Source: Streptomyces sp. NBC_01231
Lineage (GTDB): Bacteria; Actinomycetota; Actinomycetes; Streptomycetales; Streptomycetaceae
Direction: 5' to 3'
Length of the DNA stretch: 64,000 bases
Assembly (NCBI GenBank): GCA_035999765.1
Contig: CP108521.1
Location: 7,812,001 to 7,876,000, forward strand
Each line of letters opens with the position of its first letter. Positions within the stretch are counted from its first letter, which is position 1. Both the position numbers and the translations under genes were made by a program. Of this stretch, positions 52,397 through 60,584 are shown piece by piece. The notes beneath the pieces were generated by a model that saw only the letters and a list, made by a program, of their open reading frames with translations, searched no databases and was not told where the DNA came from.

Positions 52397-53368
52397 TCAG
52401 ACGAGCCCCGCCAAGGCCGCCGGCACCTCCGCTTCCGTGACGTCCGCCGGCCAGCCCTCGCGGTAGACCGTGTCGAGGTAGCGCTCGCCGAGGTCCGGTG
52501 CGATCGCCACGGCCGTCAGCTCGCGGCCCCCGTGCCGGGCGAGCCACTGGCCCGCCCCGCTGACCACCGTCCCGGTGGAACCCCCGAAGAGGAAACCCCG
52601 CCCGGCCAGCAACCGGCACACCCGCACGGTGTCCGTCTCCTCGACATGGACCACGTCGTCGACGTACGACTCGTCCAGCAGCGGCGGCGGCACGCTGGTG
52701 CCCAGCCCGGGAATCATCCGTCGGCCCGGGGTGGCGCCGAAGGTCACCGAGCCGACACTGTCGACGGCGACCACCCGCACCCGGCGCCGCCACTGCCAGA
52801 ACCAGCGGGCGCACCCCATCAGGGTCCCGGTGGTGCCGGCCCCGACGAACAGGACGTCCAGGTCCGGGAAGCTGCGGGCGATGGCGGGCGCGGTGGTGCG
52901 GAAGTGCGCCCGCCAGTTCCCCTGGTTGGTGTACTGGTTGAGCCACACGTATCTCTCGTCGGCGGCGCACAGGGCACGCACGTACGCGATCCGGGCGCCC
53001 AGGAACCCCCCGTGCAGGTCCGGCTCGTCGATCACGTGGACATGGCTGCCGAGCGCCTCCATCAGGCGGACGCTCGCCCGGTTGCAGCGCGCGTCGGTCA
53101 CGCACAGGAACCGGTGACCCCGGCTCGCCGCGATCATGCCGAGCGCCACGCCCAGGTTCCCGGACGACGACTCGACCAGCACCGATCCGGGTCTCAGCCG
53201 GCCCTCACGTTCGGCCGCGTCGACCATCTCGGCCGCGGCCTTCAGTTTGACCGACCCGGCGAAGTTGAACCCCTCGCACTTCAGATACAGGGGAAGCCCC
53301 AACGCGGCCCGCAGGTCGACGTAGAGGTCCTCCTCGTTGAACTGCGCGGGATCGGAAATGACGGGCAT
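52397..53368 (-). CDS. sbnA: SbnA-like PLP enzyme: N-(2-amino-2-carboxyethyl)-L-glutamate synthase
   Basis: 323 residues, ATG 53366-53368 behind GAGGAGGGG. Cysteine-synthase (beta-replacement) fold: PLP Lys in NFAGSVKLKAA, substrate loop VLVESSSGNLGVAL and phosphate loop VGAGTTGTLMG. SbnA condenses O-phosphoserine with glutamate to form ACEGA. Identity with SbnA rather than CysK is supported by the SbnB gene 35 bp upstream, by the absence of the usual cysE/cysK context and by the SVKLK variant. Last gene of the operon. Confidence 0.9.
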   Translation of the reverse strand: MPVISDPAQFNEEDLYVDLRAALGLPLYLKCEGFNFAGSVKLKAAAEMVDAAEREGRLRPGSVLVESSSGNLGVALGMIAASRGHRFLCVTDARCNRASVRLMEALGSHVHVIDEPDLHGGFLGARIAYVRALCAADERYVWLNQYTNQGNWRAHFRTTAPAIARSFPDLDVLFVGAGTTGTLMGCARWFWQWRRRVRVVAVDSVGSVTFGATPGRRMIPGLGTSVPPPLLDESYVDDVVHVEETDTVRVCRLLAGRGFLFGGSTGTVVSGAGQWLARHGGRELTAVAIAPDLGERYLDTVYREGWPADVTEAEVPAALAGLV

Positions 53369-53403
53369 GCCGCCCCCCTCCTCGTGCACCACGTGCCCGC
53401 CGG

Positions 53404-54438
53404 TCAGCCGTACCGGCGCAGCTCGTGGAAGAACCCCTCGACGACGCGCAGTTCGCCCTGCAGGGCCACCTCGTCGTGGACGAACCTGCCGACCGCGAGA
53501 TCGAGCACCCCCAGCCCGAAGGGCGAGAACACCACCGTGCGGTCCGTCGGGACGGCGACCCGCCCGGTCAGTACGTCGTCCAGCGTGCCGTCCACGAACT
53601 CCCGGCTCCCGGTGACCTGTTCGGCCAGGTGCGGGGAGGTCTCCGCCTTCAGACAGTGCTCGACGTCGTCGACGAAGTTGGCCGACCCGAGCAGGATCTG
53701 CGGTGCGAGATCCCTGAGCGAGACGTGCAGCACGAGCGGATGGTGCTCGAACCACAGCGGGTCGTGGACGTGCGGCGTGGACGCGACCGTCGCGAACACC
53801 AGCAGGTCGCTCGACCGGACGAGGGATTCGGTTCCCTCGTGCACGGTGATCCGCCCCTGCGCGCCCGACCGCTCCAGGTACCCCCGGAAGCCCGCCGCGC
53901 TGTCGGCGGACAGGTCGTAGACGCCCGTCTCCTCGAACTCCATGCCCGTGGCGGTGAGATGGGTGTGGATGTAGCGGGCGATCAGCCCGGTGCCGACGAA
54001 GCCGACCCGCCGCGGCCGCTCCCGCCCGGCGCCGAGCCGGTGGGCAGCGAGCGCCGCCGAGGACGCCGTGCGGGTGGCGCTGATGACCGAACTCTCCAGA
54101 CAGGCGTACGGATAGCCGGTGTCGGGGTCGTTGAGGATCAGCACCGCCGACGCCCGCGGCAGCCCCGACCTGGTGTTCTCCGGGAAGCTGGAGATCCACT
54201 TCACGCCGTCCACCCGAAGCGGCCCGCCCAGCGAGGCGGGCAGCGCGATGATCCGCGACGAAGGCCGGTCCGGGAAGCGCAGGAAGTACGACGGCGGGTT
54301 CACCGAGTCACCGGCACCATGCAGCCGGTAGACGGCCTCGACGAGCTCGCCGATCTCCGACTCCCGTCCGCGCAGCGCCTGTTGGACCTGCTCGCCGGAG
54401 ATCACCGAGAACGGCGGCACGCTCGCCACGGGGCTCAT
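53404..54438 (-). CDS. sbnB: SbnB-like 2,3-diaminopropionate biosynthesis dehydrogenase
   Basis: 344 residues, ATG 54436-54438, overlapping the oxygenase stop by 4 bases. Ornithine cyclodeaminase/mu-crystallin family: substrate region NPPSYFLRFPDRPSSRIIALPA and VDGVKWISSFPEN, Rossmann motif VGFVGTGLIARYIHTHL. SbnB oxidatively cleaves ACEGA with NAD to L-2,3-diaminopropionate and 2-oxoglutarate. Together with SbnA it makes L-Dap from phosphoserine and glutamate, the building block inferred for the adjacent synthetase. The 2-oxoglutarate released could serve the adjacent oxygenase. Confidence 0.92.
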   Translation of the reverse strand: MSPVASVPPFSVISGEQVQQALRGRESEIGELVEAVYRLHGAGDSVNPPSYFLRFPDRPSSRIIALPASLGGPLRVDGVKWISSFPENTRSGLPRASAVLILNDPDTGYPYACLESSVISATRTASSAALAAHRLGAGRERPRRVGFVGTGLIARYIHTHLTATGMEFEETGVYDLSADSAAGFRGYLERSGAQGRITVHEGTESLVRSSDLLVFATVASTPHVHDPLWFEHHPLVLHVSLRDLAPQILLGSANFVDDVEHCLKAETSPHLAEQVTGSREFVDGTLDDVLTGRVAVPTDRTVVFSPFGLGVLDLAVGRFVHDEVALQGELRVVEGFFHELRRYG

Positions 54439-55427
54439 ACTGTCCTCACCTCACAGTCGGAGCGCCGCACCGGGTCGCCCAGCGCGGCCAGCACCTCGCG
54501 CGGGCCGTCGAAGGGCTCCCGGCTGTGCGCGCTGCGGATGTTGTCGACGAGCAGCAGGTCTCCGGCGCGCCACGCTTCGCGCACGGTGTGTGCTTCGTAC
54601 ACCTCGTTGACGGTGCGGACGAGGTCCTCGTCGATCGGGTCGCCGCCCCCGAAACGGGTGGTGAACGGCAGTCCGTCGGGCCCGTACACGTCCACCAGGT
54701 ATTCGCGGACCTCGGGATCCATCGTCCACTCGCTGAGGAAGGCGATCTGGTTGAACCAGCAGCGGCGGCCGGTGACCGGGTGGCGGACCACGGCGCTGCG
54801 GTGCTGGCTGGTGCGCAGGGAGCCGTCCGGCCGCCATTCCCAGGCGATGCCGTGGTCGCGGCAGTAGCGTTCGACGGCGTCGCGGTCGTCGGTGCCGAAG
54901 GCCTCGGCCACCGACGCGCCTATCTCGTCGTTGTACGTGCGGTTCAGCAGCCAGCCCTCCCGTTCGAACCGCTCGGTCAGGTCGGCGGGCAGCGCGTCGA
55001 GCACGGCCGAGCCGTCGGCCACACAGGTCGCGCCGCCCGTTCCGGGTGCCTCCAGGCAGGCGAACAGCAGCAGTCCCGGGAACTCCAGCGCGTAGCTCGC
55101 CTCGTGGTGCATGCACATCTGCTGGTTCGCCGGCCACTTGGTGGAGGAGTACACGCCGTCCGCGTACCGGCGCCTGGGCGCGAAGGGCTCCCGGTCGGCC
55201 ATCAGGGAGCCGGCCAGCCGACGGAAGACGGCTTCCGTTCCGGCGGCGTCGGTCAGGCCCAGCCCGCGGACCAGGACCGAGCCGTGCCCGGCGACCGAGG
55301 ACCGCAGCGCGTCGCGGTGCGCGGCGGTCCAGCGCGCCGGATCGCCGGCGGCCTCGGCGTACACCAGGGGCGGACGACCGGGTGCGAGCTCGACGTCGGG
55401 GAGCAGCGTCGGAGACGAGGGCGACAT
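54435..55427 (-). CDS. TauD/TfdA family Fe(II)/2-oxoglutarate oxygenase
   Basis: 330 residues, ATG 55425-55427 (AAAGGA 9 bases upstream). Iron ligands H107-x-E109 in QMCMHHEASY and the distal His301 in DNIRSAHSREPFDGPR, with Arg310 as the likely 2-oxoglutarate anchor. The HxE (rather than HxD) triad is the arrangement of clavaminate synthase and related amino-acid beta-hydroxylases. It is translationally coupled to sbnB. Expected role: hydroxylation of free or carrier-bound diaminopropionate, or of the finished oligomer. Substrate is inferred from context only. Confidence 0.88.
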   Translation of the reverse strand: MSPSSPTLLPDVELAPGRPPLVYAEAAGDPARWTAAHRDALRSSVAGHGSVLVRGLGLTDAAGTEAVFRRLAGSLMADREPFAPRRRYADGVYSSTKWPANQQMCMHHEASYALEFPGLLLFACLEAPGTGGATCVADGSAVLDALPADLTERFEREGWLLNRTYNDEIGASVAEAFGTDDRDAVERYCRDHGIAWEWRPDGSLRTSQHRSAVVRHPVTGRRCWFNQIAFLSEWTMDPEVREYLVDVYGPDGLPFTTRFGGGDPIDEDLVRTVNEVYEAHTVREAWRAGDLLLVDNIRSAHSREPFDGPREVLAALGDPVRRSDCEVRTV

Positions 55428-55486
55428 CTGGATGTTCCTTTCGGGCGGTGCGCTTGAGCGGTCGATCGGGGACGGGCGCCCGCGGT

Positions 55487-57595
55487 TCACGAGGCGGGTC
55501 GTTCGAGGAGCCCGGCCAGGTCAGCGAGGACCGGACGGCGGACGACGTCCTTGAGGGTGATCGCCCGGTTCAGGGCGATCGCCAGTTTCACGGCGGCCAG
55601 CGAGGTGCCGCCGCGGTCGAAGAAGTGGTCGAGGCGGCCGATCCGGTCCTCGGGGACACCGAGCACCTCGGCCCAGGCGGCGGCCATCCGACGCTCGTCA
55701 GGCGTCCCGGGCCGGTCCGGTGTCCCGGTGTCCTCGTCGCTCCCCGCGTCGAGGTCCTCGGCGAGGGCGGTGAGCGTGCGGCGGTCGGTCTTGCTGTTGG
55801 CGGTCAGCGGCAGCCGCTCCCGCCAGTGGACGACCGCCGGGACCATGTACGCGGGCAGCGAGGCGGCCAGCCGCTCCCGTACCGTGTCCGCGCCGACGGA
55901 CTCGGGGCCGGTGCAGAACGCCGCCAGCCGGGTGCCGCGGACCACGACCACCGCGCCGTCCCGGACTCCGGGCACCCGCAGCAGCGCGTTCTCGATCTCG
56001 CCGATCTCGATCCGGAAGCCCCGGATCTTCACCTGGCTGTCCCGGCGGCCGAGGAACTCCAGCTTCCCGTCGGGCAGCCAGCGCCCGTGGTCGCCGCTGC
56101 GGTACAGCCGCTCACCGGGCCGGTACGGGTCATCGGTGAACGCGGCCTTCGTGCGCTCGGGATCGTTGACGTACCCGCGGCCGACACAGACTCCGGAGAA
56201 CACGATCTCGCCCGGCGCCCCCAGCGGCACGGGCGTCAGATCCTCGTCGACGACGTACACCCGCACGTTGGCGATCGGCCGCCCGAGCGGCACCCGGTCC
56301 TCTTCGGGCACTCGGCGCATGACCTCGTGGTTGGTGTCGTCCGAGGTCTCCGTCAGCCCGTACGCGTTGACCAGGGGTGTCCCGGGCCGGGCCGCGAACC
56401 AGCGTTCGACCAGTTCCTTCTTCACCGCCTCGCCGGTGACCGACACACAGCGCAGGTCCGCCAGTTCACGCGGCCGCTGCTCCAGTTCGGCGAGCACGGC
56501 CTCGAGATACGACGGCACGAGCTGGAGCACATTGGCCCTGCCCCGGACGACCGTGTCCACGAAACGGGGCACGTCCAGGATCGTGTCCTGGCCGACCAGC
56601 AGGGTCCGCCCGCCGGCCACCGGCGCGGCCAGCAGCTGCCACAGGGAGATGTCGAAGCACTGGGGCGCGGTCTGCGCGACCACGTCCCCGGCGCCGATAC
56701 CGAGGTCGTCGAGCTTGGCGAGCACATGGTTGAGGAACCCGGCGTGCTCGCACATCGCGCCCTTGGGCTCGCCGGTGGAGCCGGACGTGAAGTAGGTGTA
56801 GGCGAGTTGACCGGCCGAGACGGGCATCCCGAGATCGCCGTCCGGGTGGGCCTCGGCGTACGCGTCGGCCACGAACAGGGTCCGGGCCGTCCCCTCGACG
56901 GCGGCGTCGCCGCCGTGCTCGGTGAGGACGAGGGCGCAGCCCGCGCGGTCGAGTGCGGCCGTGATCCGCGCGGCCGGGAAGTGCGGCTCGACGGGCAGGT
57001 ACACCCCGCCTGCCTTGAGGACGGCCAGCACGGCGGCCATCCAGTCCAGGTTCCGCTCCATCACGACGGCGACCACGCCCTCGCGCTCCAGGCCCCGTGC
57101 CAGCAGGGCCCGGCCCAACTTGTTGGCCCGCGAGTTGAGTTCGGCGTAGGTCCAGCACCGGTCGCCGTGGACGGCCGCCACCGCGTCCGGGTGGGCGGCG
57201 GCGCGCTCCTCGAACAGTTCGTGGACCCGTCGGTCGGGCAGCTCCCGGCTCGGTCCCGCCAATTGCTCCAGCTGGTATCGGAGTTCGTCCTGCGACAGCA
57301 GGCTTCGTCGCCCAGGTTCGGCGAGGGCGGTGAGGTGGTAGCCCGCGATCCGGGCGGCCGCCTGGGCGTCCAGGAGATCGGTGCGGTACCGCAGCCGCAG
57401 TGTGCGGTCGGTGACGCTCACCCACAGCCCGGAGTCGTCGGTGGTGGTCTCGCTCTCGCCGGACAGCGCCGCCAGGACCCGGTGGTGGGCGGCGAGCACC
57501 TCGGCGGGCCCTGCGGCCACCCCCGCCGGAAGCGGCACGTCGTACTCGGCCGTCCCCGGCACCGGATCGAGCGCCCAGCGCGGAACTGTTGCCAT
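55487..57595 (-). CDS. NRPS adenylation-carrier protein with a vestigial condensation end
   Basis: 702 residues from the second ATG (57593-57595), which GGGGGA precedes. Residues ~1-120 resemble the last part of a condensation domain (TLRLRYRTDLLDAQAAARIAG) without the HHxxxDG motif. Adenylation domain ~125-605: YFTSGSTGEPKG (268-279), YGLTET (412-417), YRSGDHGRW (498-506), Lys602 in TANSKTDR. Carrier domain ~635-700 with Ser665 in DRGGTSL. No C, E or TE domain follows. Hand-aligned specificity residues are D315, I316, W319, Q358, S385, T387, A411, D419, D420; the last two acids suit a second amine such as in diaminopropionate. Confidence 0.88.
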   Translation of the reverse strand: MATVPRWALDPVPGTAEYDVPLPAGVAAGPAEVLAAHHRVLAALSGESETTTDDSGLWVSVTDRTLRLRYRTDLLDAQAAARIAGYHLTALAEPGRRSLLSQDELRYQLEQLAGPSRELPDRRVHELFEERAAAHPDAVAAVHGDRCWTYAELNSRANKLGRALLARGLEREGVVAVVMERNLDWMAAVLAVLKAGGVYLPVEPHFPAARITAALDRAGCALVLTEHGGDAAVEGTARTLFVADAYAEAHPDGDLGMPVSAGQLAYTYFTSGSTGEPKGAMCEHAGFLNHVLAKLDDLGIGAGDVVAQTAPQCFDISLWQLLAAPVAGGRTLLVGQDTILDVPRFVDTVVRGRANVLQLVPSYLEAVLAELEQRPRELADLRCVSVTGEAVKKELVERWFAARPGTPLVNAYGLTETSDDTNHEVMRRVPEEDRVPLGRPIANVRVYVVDEDLTPVPLGAPGEIVFSGVCVGRGYVNDPERTKAAFTDDPYRPGERLYRSGDHGRWLPDGKLEFLGRRDSQVKIRGFRIEIGEIENALLRVPGVRDGAVVVVRGTRLAAFCTGPESVGADTVRERLAASLPAYMVPAVVHWRERLPLTANSKTDRRTLTALAEDLDAGSDEDTGTPDRPGTPDERRMAAAWAEVLGVPEDRIGRLDHFFDRGGTSLAAVKLAIALNRAITLKDVVRRPVLADLAGLLERPAS

Positions 57596-57692
57596 GACTG
57601 TTTCCCCCATTGCCCTTGCATTGCCTTTGCTGTCGCGCGCCGCGCGCGTGTTCAGCGTCGTGTGCCTGCTGTGCCTGCTGTGCCTGTTGTTG

Positions 57693-60140
57693 TCAGGCGG
57701 GCCGCCGTGCGACCGCCGGATTGCCGCCCCATCGCGCCCCCGGTGGCATCTCCTCGCCCTTCATCAGGAAGGAGTCGGGAGCGAGTACGGCGCCGTCCCC
57801 CATCGAGACGCCGTAGTGCACGAGCGAGCCGGTCCCGAGCGTGCAGCCGGCGCCGATCGTGATGTGGTCGGACTTGTAGGTGCCGTCCTCCTGCGAGTGG
57901 GCCTGCACCTTGGTGTGCGCGGCGAGTGTGCAGTCGTCGCCGATCGCGGTGAGCGTGCGCTCGGTGATGGAGCAGCCGTCGTCGAAGACCCGGCGGCCGA
58001 GCCGGACGCCCAGCAGTCGCCAGACGAGGTTCTTGAACGGGGTCCCGTTGAACACCACGAGGTGGTGGGCGGGCACCTTCCACAGCCGTTCCTGCTGCCA
58101 GAAGCGCGGGTCGTAGATCGAGCACAGCAGGGGCCGCAGTGGCCGGAAGTGCCCGATCAGCCGTTCCACCAGGACGTAGTAGAAGACGGTGAACACCAGC
58201 GCAGCCATCAGGGACGCGCCGATCAGCGGGCCACCGACGGCGCCGTGGACGCCGTGGACGCCGTACAGGTCGACCGCGGTGAAGCCGAGCACGGTGAGGC
58301 CGAACCAGTGCAGCCAGCGGATGAACAGGAACAGGCCCATCGAGCGCAGGTTGTACCGGTTCTTCGCGGCGAGCCGACGGCGCAGTTCGTCGCCCTCCCG
58401 GAGATGGTCGAAACGGGTGTCGCGCTCCACCGAGCGGGGGATCTCGAAGCAGGGCGAGCCGAGCAGGCCCACGCCCTCGCGGATCTCCCCGTCGAGCGGG
58501 ACCATCACCTTCGTCGCCAGCAGGACGTTCTCGCCGGTGCGGCCGCCCGCCGGATAGGCGATGTGGTTGCCGAGGAAGTTGTGCGGACCGATCGTGGTGC
58601 GCGAGACGCGGAAGGACGTGGCGGAGAAGTCGGCGTTCACGATCGACAGCCCGTCGGCGACCATGGTGCCGCTGCCGACCGTGGCCAGGTACGGCGTCTC
58701 GTGCTGTACCTCGGTACCGAAGTTGGAGCCCGTCTGCTCCACCGCGCGGAGGTCGTAACCGAGGGCCCGCAGATAGGGGACGATGTACGAGCTGTCGCCG
58801 CACAGCCACGTGAAGAACTTGATGTTGGTCAGCCGGGCGATCGCCCGGTGCACCGAGTAGTGGAAGCCGTAGAGCGGGTAGACCCGGTCCGGGCGCAGGA
58901 ACGGCCGCAGCAGCCGGGGCACCAGGGTCACGATCGCCAGGCCGATGACCAGGAAGGCCGTGAACAGCGCGAGGGACAGTGCGAGTGCCTCGACGTAGAA
59001 GCGGGCCGAGGCCAGGTCCTGGGAGTCCGGGGCGACCAGCACCTCCAGCTCGGGGGCCGCTGTGAGCAGCAGATGCGCGCCGCCGAGGCCGAGCGGGACG
59101 TACAGCAGCAGCGTCTGGAGCAGGCCCGCCAGCCCGTATCCGAACCGGCGTGCGGTGGAGCAGTGCGCCGGCGGGATCCGGACGTGGTCGATGTCGGTGC
59201 GCTGGGCCGGTGAGCCGTGCCAGCGCTGTCCCGCCGGGACCGCGAGGCCGTCGTACAGGGCGGAGGAGTGGCCGAGCTGGGAGTCGTCGCCCATCGTCGT
59301 GCCGATGTCGAGGACGGTCTTCTCGCCGACGTACACCCCGCTGCCCAGGGTGACGCGACCGGTGCGGATCCGGCCGGCGCGCGCCTCGTAGCACAGGAAG
59401 TGGCAGTCCTTGCGGATCACCGTGCCGGCGCCGATGGTCAGCAGGTCGGTGCAGACCGGCACCGAGCGGGACAGGATCGTCACGCCGGGGCCGATGCGCG
59501 CGCCCAGCGCCCGCAGGTACAGCACGTACAGGGGGCTGCCGACGAACAGGACCATCGGGTTGGCCCGCAACAACGCCTTCACCGTCCACCAGCGCAGGTG
59601 GGCGAGGCTCCAGACCGGGAACGCGGTCTCCTTCCAACGGCCGACCAGCAGCCACTTGGCCAGTACCGGAAGAGCGCAGGCGGCGGCGAACAGGGCGCTG
59701 CCGAAGACCACCGAGCGGCCGTAGACCGCGGCCACGCCGTCGGCGCCGGCCACCCAGTCGTAGCCGCGGGCGGTGGCGGTCCCGGCGAGCAGGCAGTACC
59801 CGGCGAAGACGAGGAACTGCAGGGTCCCGCACAGTGCGTACCGTGCCGTGCTGCCCGGCTCGTGCGGCTCGGCCGGGACGGCCACGGGGGCCTCGGCCGG
59901 TGTCTCGGCGAGGGCCGCCGCCAGTCGGCGGATCGTCGGATGCCCGTAGACGTCCCGCATGGAGACCGCCGGCAGGTCCGGGCGTTTCCGGACCCGGGCG
60001 CAGAAGTGGGCCATGACCAGCGAGTTGGCGCCCAGATCGTCGAAGAAATGACTGTCGACCGGTATGTGTTCCTTGCGTACTACACCGGCCAGCACCTCGG
60101 CGAGAACGCTTTCGGTGCCGGCGCCGGAATTTCCCCCCAC
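57693..60140 (-). CDS. Pls-like membrane synthetase: carrier domain plus six helices and three tandem acyltransferase/condensation-like domains
   Basis: 815 residues, GTG 60138-60140 with AAGGAG upstream. The carrier domain occupies residues ~10-85 (Ser40 in FFDDLGANSLVMA). Three membrane helix pairs start near LCGTLQFLVFAGYCLLAG, GYGLAGLLQTLLLYVPLGL and SMGLFLFIRWLHWFGLTVL. Each is followed by a hexapeptide-repeat-rich domain (IGAGTVIRKDCHFLCYEAR; TIGPHNFLGNHIAYPAGG; TIGAGCTLGTGSLVHYGVS). This is the layout of the C-terminal two-thirds of epsilon-poly-L-lysine synthetase (Pls), where these domains form isopeptide bonds. The Pls adenylation domain is missing here and supplied by the next gene. 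Confidence 0.85.
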   Translation of the reverse strand: MGGNSGAGTESVLAEVLAGVVRKEHIPVDSHFFDDLGANSLVMAHFCARVRKRPDLPAVSMRDVYGHPTIRRLAAALAETPAEAPVAVPAEPHEPGSTARYALCGTLQFLVFAGYCLLAGTATARGYDWVAGADGVAAVYGRSVVFGSALFAAACALPVLAKWLLVGRWKETAFPVWSLAHLRWWTVKALLRANPMVLFVGSPLYVLYLRALGARIGPGVTILSRSVPVCTDLLTIGAGTVIRKDCHFLCYEARAGRIRTGRVTLGSGVYVGEKTVLDIGTTMGDDSQLGHSSALYDGLAVPAGQRWHGSPAQRTDIDHVRIPPAHCSTARRFGYGLAGLLQTLLLYVPLGLGGAHLLLTAAPELEVLVAPDSQDLASARFYVEALALSLALFTAFLVIGLAIVTLVPRLLRPFLRPDRVYPLYGFHYSVHRAIARLTNIKFFTWLCGDSSYIVPYLRALGYDLRAVEQTGSNFGTEVQHETPYLATVGSGTMVADGLSIVNADFSATSFRVSRTTIGPHNFLGNHIAYPAGGRTGENVLLATKVMVPLDGEIREGVGLLGSPCFEIPRSVERDTRFDHLREGDELRRRLAAKNRYNLRSMGLFLFIRWLHWFGLTVLGFTAVDLYGVHGVHGAVGGPLIGASLMAALVFTVFYYVLVERLIGHFRPLRPLLCSIYDPRFWQQERLWKVPAHHLVVFNGTPFKNLVWRLLGVRLGRRVFDDGCSITERTLTAIGDDCTLAAHTKVQAHSQEDGTYKSDHITIGAGCTLGTGSLVHYGVSMGDGAVLAPDSFLMKGEEMPPGARWGGNPAVARRPA

Positions 60141-60584
60141 GGGCGCTCCTTGATGCAGTTTCTGAGGCGTCGTACATGAAATGCGACAAGATGAAAAGAA
60201 GAGGAATGTGATGCCCGCGTGAAAGGGGTGATGTGGTGACGGGACGCGATGGCGCCCTGGTCAGGGGCGTTTCAATGCAGACGAATTCTTGCGAGGAATT
60301 CATGAACGGTTCAAGGGCGTTTCAGTCATTGGCGCTTTTTCGGTGGCGCTCGTCGAATCGATCGGACAGGCTTTCGATCCTTTTCCGCCTCCGACCAGGG
60401 AACTCACCGAACGGCTGGTGTGAATCACCCGCGGGTTCGGTCATCCATGTGCGACATTTAGGCCAACGCGGACATGACAGAAAAATGGTTCGATTTACTC
60501 CTGAACGATTATCGATCGCCACGCCCTCACGGTTGGGACACCGCGGGATGAGCGCAGCCTCACGCGACGGATACCGTTGGGATC
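60141..60584. promoter_or_regulatory. AT-rich divergent promoter region of the Pls-like operon and BrkB
   Basis: A 444-bp non-coding gap, clearly less GC-rich than its flanks. It contains a 14-base direct repeat (TCAGGGGCGTTTCA at 60261-60274; TCAAGGGCGTTTCA at 60311-60324; 13 of 14 identical, 50 bases apart) and between the copies two GAATTC sites 7 bases apart (60283-60288, 60296-60301). These may be operators. No small gene with a convincing ribosome site is seen. Confidence 0.5.

Noticed and set aside
55046..57862. A 938-codon open frame on the plus strand
   Set aside because: Antisense to the NRPS gene, whose adenylation motifs are unmistakable.
57652..60303. An 883-codon open frame overlapping the Pls-like gene on the same strand
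   Set aside because: Arg/Pro-rich translation with no domains; the other frame has carrier, membrane and hexapeptide motifs and a ribosome site.
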